Of a stretch of 64,000 nt of DNA, positions 33,435 to 41,448 are shown piece by piece. Source of the DNA: Rugamonas rivuli (GTDB lineage Bacteria > Pseudomonadota > Gammaproteobacteria > Burkholderiales > Burkholderiaceae_D); assembly GCF_009380165.1 (NCBI RefSeq), contig NZ_WHUF01000004.1, positions 1-64,000 on the forward strand, read 5' to 3'. The notes below the pieces were generated by a model. The model was not told the DNA's origin and did not search any database. It was given only the letters and a program-made list of their open reading frames with translations. Made by a program: the position numbers and the translations under genes. Position 1 is the stretch's first letter. Each line of letters begins with the position of its first letter.

Positions 33435-34994
33435 TTAACGCAGATTGACGAGGGTTTGCAGCACCGAATCCTCGGTCTTGATGGTCTGCGCATTGGCCTG
33501 GTAGACGCGCTGCGCGGTGATCATGTTGACCAGTTCGGCCGTCAGGTCGACGTTGGACACTTCCACCGAGTTGGCGCGCAAGGAACCCATCGAGCCGGCG
33601 TTCGGCACCCCGACCTGCGGCGTGCCGGAAGCCGAGCTTTCCGCCCAGGCATTGTTGCCCAGCGGGGTCAGGCCGTCGACGCTGGCGAAGTTGGCCATGG
33701 CGATCTGCCCCATCGGACGCGCCTTGCCGTTGCTGTACTGGCCCAGGATCACGCCGTTGGCGTCGATCGCATAACGCTGCCAGGAACCGGCCGAGTAGCC
33801 GTTCTGCACCGAGCCCAGGTCGTTGGTGACGCTGCCGTACTGGGTGGTTTTGTCGAAGGTGGTGGCGACCACCATCGGCTGCTGGGAGCCGGTGTCCGGG
33901 AAGATCGGCAGGCTGATGTTGAACGGCAGCGTTTGCGGCGTCGGCTGCATCAGGGCCATGGCCTCGGGGTCCAGCACGCCGGTTTTGGTGAACAGCAGCG
34001 TGCCGGCCTTGACGGCTGGCACGGTGATGGCGGCCGCCAGCTTGGCGTTGATCTGATCGGGCGTCATGCCGGTGATCGAATTGCTGCCAGTCGGATCGAG
34101 CGCGGTGAATGCGGCGTCCAGCGCGGCCAACTGCGCCGGCGAGGCAGCGGCTGGCGGCACCACAGCCGCTGCAGCCATCGAATCGTGGGCCGCCTGTGCA
34201 TAGGTGAAAGCGGCTGAGGCGATCGCCGCAGGGTCAGGCGGGGTCGCGCGCACTGCATCGTTGTAGGCGGTGCGGGCAGTCTTCACGTTGGGGTCGATGT
34301 TGATCGCCGCAGCCACGCTACCCGAAATGATTTCCTTGTTGTCGGCCGCCGCGTACACGTCCCAGGTATTGGCGTCGGTCTTGACGTAGTAGGTCGTCAT
34401 GATGTGCGAAGTACCCAGGCTGTCGAACACGTTCAGCACGGTCTGCTTGTTGTAGCTGGTCGGATCGCCGGCGTCGAACGGTATCGTGGCCGGCACCTTC
34501 TCGGCCGAGCTCAGGTTCAGCTGGAAGTTGGCGGTGGTGGTTTGCACCGGCGTCAGGTCGGACTTGTCCAAGGTCAGCGGCACTGGCGCACCGAGCTGGA
34601 TCACGCCGGCCGCGTTCGACAGGTAGCCGGTCAGCACCGCGCCCTGGGCATTGACCAGGGTGTGGGTATTGTCTTCATGGAACTGGCCGTTGCGCGAGTA
34701 CTGCACCGCGCCGTTGACCACTTCGCGGAAGAAGCCGCCGCCGTTGATGGAAATGTCCAGCGGGTTGTTGCTGGTTTCGATATTGCCCTGCGTAAATTGC
34801 TGGGCCAGCTTGGACGTCATCACACCGATGCCCGGGTTGTTGCCCGACACGCCGTTCAGCGAGTTGGCGTACAGGTCGGCAAACTGCGCCTGCGAGCCCT
34901 TGAAACCAACGGTGCTGGCGTTGGCGATGTTGTTGCCGATAACGTCCAGCGATTTGGATGCTGCGTTCAGGCCGCTAAGTCCTTGTTGGAACAT
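33435..34994 (-). CDS. flgE: Flagellar hook protein FlgE (enlarged)
   Basis: A 519-residue hook protein with conserved ends (MFQQGLSGLNAASKSLDVIG, NNIANASTVGFKGSQAQFAD; VDLTAELVNMITAQRVYQAN). AGGGGAA precedes the ATG. It is clearly longer than the ~400 residues of enteric FlgE because an Ala-rich, probably helical segment of about 100 residues (~225-325; KTARTAYNDAVRATPPDP ... PAQLAALDAAFTALDPTG) sits in the surface-exposed middle. Rod/hook contact regions are intact. Confidence 0.97.
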   Translation of the reverse strand: MFQQGLSGLNAASKSLDVIGNNIANASTVGFKGSQAQFADLYANSLNGVSGNNPGIGVMTSKLAQQFTQGNIETSNNPLDISINGGGFFREVVNGAVQYSRNGQFHEDNTHTLVNAQGAVLTGYLSNAAGVIQLGAPVPLTLDKSDLTPVQTTTANFQLNLSSAEKVPATIPFDAGDPTSYNKQTVLNVFDSLGTSHIMTTYYVKTDANTWDVYAAADNKEIISGSVAAAINIDPNVKTARTAYNDAVRATPPDPAAIASAAFTYAQAAHDSMAAAAVVPPAAASPAQLAALDAAFTALDPTGSNSITGMTPDQINAKLAAAITVPAVKAGTLLFTKTGVLDPEAMALMQPTPQTLPFNISLPIFPDTGSQQPMVVATTFDKTTQYGSVTNDLGSVQNGYSAGSWQRYAIDANGVILGQYSNGKARPMGQIAMANFASVDGLTPLGNNAWAESSASGTPQVGVPNAGSMGSLRANSVEVSNVDLTAELVNMITAQRVYQANAQTIKTEDSVLQTLVNLR

Positions 34995-35024
34995 GGTATT
35001 CCCCTATGCTAGGTATGAGGTACG

Positions 35025-35747
35025 TTACAAAACTTCTTTAACATCGGACATGGCGAACTGTCCGAGCGAGGTGTTCAGCTTGACGCCGCCGCTGCCGGTC
35101 GACACGCTGGCCACGGCCGCCAATTGCAGCGGCGTCGAGTCGGTCAGCGTCTTGCCGCCGCTGACCGCCTTGACCGCAAAGGTGTAGCTGCCGGCCGGCG
35201 CGACGGTCTTGGCGTCGGTGGTGCCGTCCCAGGTGATCGGATAGGTGCCGATGTCGGTCCCCTTCATGTTCATGGTGCGCACGGTGGCGCCGGTCTTGTC
35301 CTGGATCGAGATGGTCACGCTGTCGGCGGCCGTGGCCAGGTCGATGCCGAACACGCTGGTGGTGGTGGTCTTGCCGGCCGAGTCGGTGCTGCTCGACAGC
35401 TCGATGCCCTTGCCCTCCACCAGCACGCCCTTGCCGATCAGATTGGTGGCCGTCAGCGATTGCGCGCTGGCCTGGTCGGTGCGCAGCGATTCCAGCGTGG
35501 CGTTGACCTTGTTGATGCCGGTCACCGTCGACAGCTGGGCCAGCTGACTGGTCATGGCCGCGTTGTCCATCGGGTTCAGCGGATCCTGGTTCTTCAGCTG
35601 CGTCACCAGCAGCTTCATGAACTTGTCCTGGTCCGCGCCGATGTCGTTGGCGTTCTTGGTGCCGCTGGCGCTGGTGGCGCTGCCGGTACCGCTGGTGCTA
35701 TTGACCGCGGCCGCCTTGGGCGTGTCGATCACTCCGCTAATAGTCAT
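35025..35747 (-). CDS. flgD: Hook-capping protein FlgD
   Basis: A 240-residue scaffold for hook assembly. The N-terminal signature DQDKFMKLLVTQLKNQDPLN, PMDNAAMTSQLAQLSTVTGI is followed by a FlgD Ig/Tudor-type C-terminal part (YPITWDGTTDAKTVAPAGSY). It lies between flgC and flgE in the standard order. Confidence 0.97.
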   Translation of the reverse strand: MTISGVIDTPKAAAVNSTSGTGSATSASGTKNANDIGADQDKFMKLLVTQLKNQDPLNPMDNAAMTSQLAQLSTVTGINKVNATLESLRTDQASAQSLTATNLIGKGVLVEGKGIELSSSTDSAGKTTTTSVFGIDLATAADSVTISIQDKTGATVRTMNMKGTDIGTYPITWDGTTDAKTVAPAGSYTFAVKAVSGGKTLTDSTPLQLAAVASVSTGSGGVKLNTSLGQFAMSDVKEVL

Positions 35748-35763
35748 GATTGCCTCTTAAAGA

Positions 35764-36171
35764 TTACTGGCCGATGGTCAGGGTTTTGAGCAGCAGGGTC
35801 TTGGCCGCATTCATGGTCTCGACGTTGGTCTGGTAGGACCGCGAGGCCGACAGCATATTGACCATCTCATCCACCACATTGACGTTGGGCATGGTCACAT
35901 AACCCTTGTCATCCGCCATCGGATGCTTGGGGTCGTACATCTGTTTCATCGGCGACTGGTCTTCCACCACCTGCTTGACGCGCACGCCGGTGGCGGCGCC
36001 GCCGGCGGCCGGCGTGGTCGCTTCGAACACCACCTGGCGCGCGCGGTAGGCTTCGCCGCTGGCGCTGGTGGCGCTGTCGGCATTGGCCAGGTTGGAGGCC
36101 ACCACGTTCAGGCGCTGCGCCTGCGCGCTCATGGCCGAACCGGAAACATTGAAAATATTAAACAGCGACAT
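35764..36171 (-). CDS. flgC: Proximal rod protein FlgC
   Basis: A 135-residue rod protein: [40 protein letters not shown] at the N terminus, [20 protein letters not shown] and [10 protein letters not shown] at the C terminus. Three bases separate it from flgB. Confidence 0.97.
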   Translation of the reverse strand: MSLFNIFNVSGSAMSAQAQRLNVVASNLANADSATSASGEAYRARQVVFEATTPAAGGAATGVRVKQVVEDQSPMKQMYDPKHPMADDKGYVTMPNVNVVDEMVNMLSASRSYQTNVETMNAAKTLLLKTLTIGQ

Positions 36172-36173
36172 GA

Positions 36174-36599
36174 TTAGTTACCTCCCTGGATCGCCGCCAT
36201 CATGCTTTTGATCTGGGCGTTGATTGCGGTGATGCCAGCCTCGTAGCGGATGGCGTTATCGGCGAACTGGTTGCGCTCGACGTCCATGTCGACCGTGTTG
36301 CCGTCGACCGCGCCCTGCACCACGCCGCGGTACAGCAGCGGCGTACCGTCCGCCATGGTGCCGCCGTCTTGTTGAGGGTTGGGGTAATGCTTGCTGGCGG
36401 TGGTCTTCAGGCTGGCCGCCGCGCTCGGGCTGGCCTTGTCCAGCGCGGCCTGCATCGCGCTGCTGAAATCGATATCGCGGGCCTTGTAGTTCGGGGTGTC
36501 GCCGTTGGCAATATTCGAGGCGAGCACGCTCTGGCGCTGTGAGCGCAAGCCCAGCGCGGCTTCGTTAAAGCGCAGGTAATCGTCGAGTTTCCCAACCAT
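36174..36599 (-). CDS. flgB: Proximal rod protein FlgB
   Basis: A 141-residue rod protein ([40 protein letters not shown]). The start ending at 36599 has GGGAG five bases upstream, so the longer frame to 36611 was not used. It is the first gene of flgBCDEF and is divergent from flgA across 158 bp. Confidence 0.97.
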   Translation of the reverse strand: MVGKLDDYLRFNEAALGLRSQRQSVLASNIANGDTPNYKARDIDFSSAMQAALDKASPSAAASLKTTASKHYPNPQQDGGTMADGTPLLYRGVVQGAVDGNTVDMDVERNQFADNAIRYEAGITAINAQIKSMMAAIQGGN

Positions 36600-36757
36600 G
36601 GCAGCTCCCAATGGACGTACTTGTTATGACAGGATCGATGATACGGAGTTGCCGGTCGTCACCATCGAGCGATAAGCACCTGCTTTTCGGTCCTATTCAA
36701 GGCTTCAAGTTCAGACCGCCAGACTATGATGGCAATATTGAAGGGGATACTCACGCC

Positions 36758-37468
36758 ATGAAACGATTGCTCACTACCGCCGCCCTGCTGGCCCTGCTGC
36801 CGGCGGCCACCGCCCAGCAAGCCCCCGCGCCGCGCCCAGCGGCTTACCAGGACCCGGCCGCGCTCAAGCGCAGCGTCGAACAGTTCCTGCAAGTACAGAG
36901 CGGCGGCCTGCCGGGCCAGGTGACGGTGGCGGTCGGCGCGGTCGATCCGCGCATGAACCTGGCCGCCTGCGCCGAGCCGCAAGCCTTCTTCATGCCCGGC
37001 GCGCGCGCCTGGGGCAAGACCACGGTCGGCGTGCGCTGTGCGACACCGACGGCCTGGACAGTATATATTCAAGCCACGGTGACGGTGGTCGGCGACTACA
37101 TCGCCAGCGCGGCGCCGCTGGCCCAGGGCCAGGCCATCGAGGCCGGCCAGCTGGTGACGCTGAAGGGCGATCTGACAATGTTGCCGGCCGGTATAGCCAC
37201 CGACATGGGCCAGGTGATCGGCCGCAGCACCAATATTTCATTGCCGCCGGGCACCCCGCTGCGTCTCGATACGCTGCGCAGCAAGCCGGTGGTGCAATCC
37301 GGACAACTGGTGCGCCTGGTGTCCAGCGGCAACGGCTTCAGCGTGTCGGCCGAGGCGCGCGCCATGAGCACGGCCGGCGACGGCCAGGTAGTCCAGGTAA
37401 AAACTTCCGGTGGGCAACAAATCACGGGAATCGCCAAGGCAGGCGGGCTGGTGGAGGTGGCGTTTTGA
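36758..37468 (+). CDS. flgA: P-ring assembly chaperone FlgA
   Basis: A 236-residue periplasmic chaperone for FlgI. A signal peptide (MKRLLTTAALLALLPAATAQ) is followed by the SAF-type C-terminal domain (QAIEAGQLVTLKGDLTMLPA, VVQSGQLVRLVSSGNGFSVS). The start is fixed by AAGGGGA at 36741 and the signal peptide; the frame extends upstream to 36611 without support. TATGAT followed by GGC about 30 bp upstream resembles the motif seen before fliF. Confidence 0.95.
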   Translation: MKRLLTTAALLALLPAATAQQAPAPRPAAYQDPAALKRSVEQFLQVQSGGLPGQVTVAVGAVDPRMNLAACAEPQAFFMPGARAWGKTTVGVRCATPTAWTVYIQATVTVVGDYIASAAPLAQGQAIEAGQLVTLKGDLTMLPAGIATDMGQVIGRSTNISLPPGTPLRLDTLRSKPVVQSGQLVRLVSSGNGFSVSAEARAMSTAGDGQVVQVKTSGGQQITGIAKAGGLVEVAF

Positions 37469-37501
37469 TCGAACGCCAGGGGTCTTGAGGCACGGCAACG
37501 C

Positions 37502-37528
37502 TAAAGTTTTGGGCGCAGCCGCCGTTAC
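37502..37528 (+). promoter_or_regulatory. Sigma-28 (FliA) promoter of flgM
   Basis: TAAAGTTT (37502-37509), exactly 11 bp, then GCCGTTAC (37521-37528); the enterobacterial sigma-28 consensus is TAAAGTTT-N11-GCCGATAA. It stands about 50 bp before the flgM start, so FliA would drive its own anti-sigma gene. Confidence 0.85.
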
Positions 37529-37576
37529 ATACTCAGATCCCGGAGTTTCGTACTCCTACCAGAGAAGGATAAAGCT

Positions 37577-37891
37577 GTGAAAATTAACGATACATTGAAG
37601 AGCACGACCGGCTTGCCGTCGTCATCCCCGGCTTCCACCTCGACTGCGCGCGGCGCGGACAAGGCGGCAGCCCCGGCGACGCCTGCAACGTCCGACAACG
37701 TGCGCCTGTCGCCGCAAGGCCAGGCATTGGCGGCCAGTGCGGCCGGCGGCAACAGCGCGGTGTTCGACACCAAAAAAGTCGAACGCATCAAGCTGGCGAT
37801 AGCCGACGGCCAGTTCCAGGTCAACTCGGAAAAAGTGGCGGATGGCTTGCTGGATACAGTCAAGGATCTGCTGCACTCTCGCAAACGATAG
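37577..37891 (+). CDS. flgM: Anti-sigma-28 factor FlgM
   Basis: A 104-residue protein starting at GTG with AAGGA upstream. The N terminus is Ser/Thr/Ala-rich and probably disordered; the C-terminal half (VRLSPQGQALAAS, DTKKVERIKLAIADGQFQVN, SEKVADGLLDTVKDLL) is the FliA-binding region. It holds FliA inactive until exported through the completed hook. flgN follows eight bp later. Confidence 0.96.
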   Translation: MKINDTLKSTTGLPSSSPASTSTARGADKAAAPATPATSDNVRLSPQGQALAASAAGGNSAVFDTKKVERIKLAIADGQFQVNSEKVADGLLDTVKDLLHSRKR

Positions 37892-37898
37892 GTCTACC

Positions 37899-38375
37899 AT
37901 GTCAACCGCTACCCCGCTGAACAGCCTGCGCGAAGAAGAACACATCATGACGACCCTGCTGGGCGTCCTGAAGCAGGAGCAGCAACACCTGGTGGCGGCG
38001 GAAATCGATGGCCTGACGGCCCTTACCACGAAGAAATCGGCACTGGTCACGCAGATGACCCTGTTGTCGGCCCAGCGCCACCGCGCCCTGGGCAAGGCCG
38101 GCTACCCGGCCGAGGAAGCCGGCATGGATGCCTGGGTTGCCGCCTGCGGCGCCGATGCCGCCGAAGCGACCGCCTTGTGGCAAGCGCTGCAGCAGCATGC
38201 GCGCGCAGCCAAGGAACTGAACCGCATCAACGGCATGCTGATCAACAAGCAGATGAACCATGCGCAGGGCGCGCTGCAAGCGCTGCGTCCGCAAACGGCG
38301 GCTGCGAACAACTTCTACGGCCCTGGCGGCCTGTCCACTTCCCTGCCCCGCAGCCGCGGCTTTTTAGCCGGCTGA
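37899..38375 (+). CDS. flgN: Flagellar export chaperone FlgN
   Basis: A 158-residue helical protein with the FlgN layout (LREEEHIMTTLLGVLKQEQQ, LVAAEIDGLTALTTKKSALV; NRINGMLINKQMNHAQGALQ). It is the chaperone for FlgK and FlgL. The start at 37899 was chosen because an upstream extension would run back into flgM. It ends next to motD, which is convergent. Confidence 0.93.
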   Translation: MSTATPLNSLREEEHIMTTLLGVLKQEQQHLVAAEIDGLTALTTKKSALVTQMTLLSAQRHRALGKAGYPAEEAGMDAWVAACGADAAEATALWQALQQHARAAKELNRINGMLINKQMNHAQGALQALRPQTAAANNFYGPGGLSTSLPRSRGFLAG

Positions 38376-39146
38376 TTACTGCGCCGGCGTCGTCGGCAAC
38401 TCCGTTACCGCGTCCGGAATGCCGGACAAGATCGTCACCGCCACGCGGCGGTTGCGCGCGCGGCCGAGTTGCGTGTCGTTCGACGCCACCGGCACGTTGG
38501 CGCTGTAGCCCACCGCCGTCAGCCGCTCCGGCGCCACGCCGGCGTCGATGAACAGCCGCACCACGCTGCTGGCGCGCACCGCCGACAATTCCCAGTTGGA
38601 CGGGAACAGCGTGTTGCGGATAGGCTGGTTGTCGGTGTGGCCTTCGACCTGCACCTTGTGGTCGTCGCTTTTCAGCAGGCCGGCGACGGCGCGCAGCGCT
38701 TCGGTCGATTCGTTGGTCAAACGGGCCTCGCCCGGATCGAACAGCACCGAGGCGTTGATCTCGACGCTGACGCCGCGGCTGTTTTGCGTCACCCGCACCT
38801 TGCCCTCCTTGACCAGCGGCGCCAGCGTGGACAACAAGTCCTGCGCCAGCTTGGTCATCTGGGTCTTTTCCTTGCGCAGCAGTTCGGCGTGGCGCTTCAG
38901 GTTGGGATTGGGGATGGGCAGGTTGGGCACTTCGGTATTGATGGGCTTGGCCGAGCCGGCGCCGCCGAAGGCATCGCCCAAGGCCACCGACAACACCTTG
39001 TACTGGCCGATATTGACCACCGAAATCGCATACATGACGACGAAGAAGGCGAACAGCAGCGTGATGAAGTCGGCGTAGGAGATCAACCAGCGTTCGTGGT
39101 TCTCCGGTTCGTCGTCGAACTTCCTGCGCGCGCGCCGGTTCTGCAC
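38376..39146 (-). CDS. motD: Flagellar motor stator protein MotD
   Basis: A 256-residue MotB-family stator protein. One N-terminal membrane helix contains the proton-binding Asp context (RWLISYADFITLLFAFFVVM), and the C-terminal OmpA domain binds peptidoglycan (VEGHTDNQPI, NWELSAVRASSVVRLFIDAG, RARNRRVAVTIL). The start is GTG with GGGAG upstream, overlapping the end of motC. Pairing with motC beside fliA and fleN matches the MotCD second stator of pseudomonads rather than MotAB. Confidence 0.94.
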   Translation of the reverse strand: MQNRRARRKFDDEPENHERWLISYADFITLLFAFFVVMYAISVVNIGQYKVLSVALGDAFGGAGSAKPINTEVPNLPIPNPNLKRHAELLRKEKTQMTKLAQDLLSTLAPLVKEGKVRVTQNSRGVSVEINASVLFDPGEARLTNESTEALRAVAGLLKSDDHKVQVEGHTDNQPIRNTLFPSNWELSAVRASSVVRLFIDAGVAPERLTAVGYSANVPVASNDTQLGRARNRRVAVTILSGIPDAVTELPTTPAQ

Positions 39147-39147
39147 G

Positions 39148-39894
39148 TCAGTGCTCCCGCATCAGCGTGGCGATGCGCTCGTCGATGACGCGCGTGTGGT
39201 CGCCGGTGGCGATGTCGTAGAACACGGCGGCGGCGATTTCCTGCTGGTGCACGGCCTGGGTGACGATGGCCTTGAGCTTGTTGGCGATCGGGTAGAAGAA
39301 CAGGTTGGCCAGGCCGACGCCGTAGATGGTCGAGACGAAGGCCACCGCGATGCCGGAGCCGAGCTTGCTCGGGTCGGTGAGGTTTTCCATCACGTGGATC
39401 AGGCCCAGCACGGCGCCCAGGATGCCGATGGTGGGCGAGTAGCCGGCCGCCGATTCCCAGATGCGCACCGCCTGCCGCTCTTCGGTTTCGAAGGCGGTGA
39501 TTTCAGTGTCGAGGATCTGGCGCAGCTTGTCGGGGTTGATGCCGTCGACGATCAGGCGCAAGCCCTTGGTGTTGAACTTGTCCTTGGACGCGAGCATGTA
39601 GCGCTCCAGCGACAGCAAACCGTCGCGCCGCGCCGCCAGGTTCCAGGCGTTGATGTCGCGCGCCAGCACGGCGCGGCTGTCGGCCGGCGGCGCGAACACC
39701 AGCCGCAGCATGCGCAAGCCGCGCAGGAAAGTCTGGAAGCGGGTCTGCAGCATGACGGCGCCGAAGGTGCCGACCACCACGATCGCGAACGCGGCCGGCT
39801 GCAGCAGCGAGGACAGCTTGCCGCCTTCCAGCGTCTGGCCGATGACGATGCCGGCCAGCGCCAGCAGCACCCCGGCTACGCTGGCCCAGTCCAA
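39148..39894 (-). CDS. motC: Flagellar motor stator protein MotC
   Basis: A 248-residue MotA-family protein with four membrane segments (VAGVLLALAGIVIGQ; AFAIVVVGTFGAVML; GYSPTIGILGAVLGLIHVM; IAVAFVSTIYGVGLANLFFY). It forms the proton channel with MotD. The initiation codon is TTG, supported by GGGAG six bases upstream. The gene overlaps the 3' end of fliA by 19 bp. Confidence 0.94.
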   Translation of the reverse strand: MDWASVAGVLLALAGIVIGQTLEGGKLSSLLQPAAFAIVVVGTFGAVMLQTRFQTFLRGLRMLRLVFAPPADSRAVLARDINAWNLAARRDGLLSLERYMLASKDKFNTKGLRLIVDGINPDKLRQILDTEITAFETEERQAVRIWESAAGYSPTIGILGAVLGLIHVMENLTDPSKLGSGIAVAFVSTIYGVGLANLFFYPIANKLKAIVTQAVHQQEIAAAVFYDIATGDHTRVIDERIATLMREH

Positions 39895-40607
39895 GACCGC
39901 TCCCGAAGTGAGGCGCGCAGACGCGCCACGGCCTGCGTATGCAACTGCGATACGCGCGATTCCGATACGCCCATCACGGCGCCGATTTCTTTCAAGTTGA
40001 GCTCCTCTTCGTAGTACAGCCCCATCAGAATCTTCTCGCGCGGCGGCAGGGCGTCGATGGCGTCGATCACGGCCTGGCGGAAGTCGCCGTCCAGCAGCGA
40101 GCGCAGCGGGTCCGCATCATCGTCCGCCGCATAGCGGTCGAGGAAGCTGTCGTTGCCGTCGTCGTCGTGAAAATCCTCGTAGTACACCAGCTGGTGGCCG
40201 CCGCCTTCGGACAGCATTTCCTGGTAGTCGGCCAGCGACAGCTTGAGCATCTTGGCCACTTCCGACTCGGTTGGCGGATGGCCCAGGCGCTGCTGCAAGG
40301 TGCTCATCGCGGTTTCGATCTTGCGCATGTTCTGGCGCATCGAGCGCGGCAGCCAGTCGCTGTTGCGCAGCTCGTCCAGCATCGCGCCGCGGATGCGCAG
40401 CACGGCATAGGTTTCGAACTGGGCGCCGTGCGTTTCCTCGTAACGGCTGATGGCGTCGAGCAGGCCGATCATCCCGGCTTGCACCAGATCGTCGACTTCG
40501 ACGCTGGGCGGCAGTTTCGCCTTCATGTGATGGGCCAAGCGCTTGACCAACGGCATATGCTCCGTCAGCAAAGAATCCTTGTCCGCTTTCCCTTTGACCG
40601 TGTACAT
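39876..40607 (-). CDS. fliA: RNA polymerase sigma-28 factor FliA
   Basis: A 243-residue flagellar sigma factor. Region 2 (LPPSVEVDDLVQAGMIGLLD, FETYAVLRIRGAMLDELR), region 3 and region 4 (LPPREKILMGLYYEEELNLK, EIGAVMGVSESRVSQLHTQA) are all present. It transcribes class 3 genes such as flgM here. It lies 43 bp after fleN, with motC overlapping its end. Confidence 0.98.
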   Translation of the reverse strand: MYTVKGKADKDSLLTEHMPLVKRLAHHMKAKLPPSVEVDDLVQAGMIGLLDAISRYEETHGAQFETYAVLRIRGAMLDELRNSDWLPRSMRQNMRKIETAMSTLQQRLGHPPTESEVAKMLKLSLADYQEMLSEGGGHQLVYYEDFHDDDGNDSFLDRYAADDDADPLRSLLDGDFRQAVIDAIDALPPREKILMGLYYEEELNLKEIGAVMGVSESRVSQLHTQAVARLRASLRERSWTGPA

Positions 40608-40650
40608 AGCCTGTTTATTATTGATTAAGCGCTAAAATATTGATGCTCCC

Positions 40651-41448
40651 TTAACGGAAAGATGGCGAGCCGGCCAGCGCGAAGCGCCCCGCCAGTTGAC
40701 GAAACGCGACCGAAGCCCCGGCCAGCGGAAACGCATCGACCACCGCACGCCCCAAGCGTGCCGCGCGTTGCAGGTATTCATCCGCCGGCACCGATCCCAT
40801 CGAAACGAGGTTCACCGCCAGGTATCGGCTTGCTGCCTGTGCCATATTATCGTATACCACCTTTGCTTCCGATTCGGAAGCCCCGGTGACCAGAATTCCG
40901 AACGGGCGCCGTCCCAGCTCCTGGTTCAGGCGCTTGATCATACTGTAAGCGGCCTTGATCGAGGTAGCGCTATTCGACACCTGCACCACGATTTCCGAGC
41001 TGGCCATGACCGGCACCGGGAAGGCCACGCCGTCGAACTCGCCGTCGACGATGACGATGCCGGTCTGCTTGGCCAGCACATCGAAGGCCTTGGCCAGGCG
41101 GCGGGTCTCGTCCGGACCGCTGCGCGGCAGGCCGCGTGTCATCGACGCCACAGCAAAGCCTTGCGGCACCTGGTGGATCACCTGGTTCAGTGCGCACTCC
41201 TGGCGGGCGACGTTGAGCAGGCTGGCGCCGCCGTCCACACCGAGGCGCGAGGCCACGCCGTGGGCGCTGGCGCAGGCGTCGACCAGCAGCACGTCGTTGC
41301 CGGCGCGGGCCAGCGAGGCGCCCAGGTTGACCAGCATGGCGCCCTTGTCGTCCTGCGGCGAAGCCGACAGGAAGGTGACGATGCGGGGCTGCGGCCCCGC
41401 CAGCATGCGGCGCAGTCCCTCCGCCTGGTCGAAATCGAAATTAGCCAA
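40651..41448 (-). CDS. MinD/ParA-like flagellar number regulator (FleN/FlhG-like), degenerate P-loop
   Basis: A 265-residue MinD-like protein in the position of fleN/flhG between flhF and fliA. The fold is recognisable (NLGASLARAGNDVLLVDACA; FDVLAKQTGIVIVDGEFDG), but the deviant Walker A expected as KGGVGKT is replaced by SASPQDDKGAM: the last Ser/Thr and the second Lys are missing. It may therefore not bind or hydrolyse ATP in the usual way. Its start overlaps flhF by eight bases, so it is coupled to it. Confidence 0.8.
   Translation of the reverse strand: MANFDFDQAEGLRRMLAGPQPRIVTFLSASPQDDKGAMLVNLGASLARAGNDVLLVDACASAHGVASRLGVDGGASLLNVARQECALNQVIHQVPQGFAVASMTRGLPRSGPDETRRLAKAFDVLAKQTGIVIVDGEFDGVAFPVPVMASSEIVVQVSNSATSIKAAYSMIKRLNQELGRRPFGILVTGASESEAKVVYDNMAQAASRYLAVNLVSMGSVPADEYLQRAARLGRAVVDAFPLAGASVAFRQLAGRFALAGSPSFR

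Noticed and set aside
36611..36757. Upstream extension of flgA to 36611
   Set aside because: The signal peptide and AAGGGGA ribosome site fix the start at 36758; the extension has no conserved sequence.
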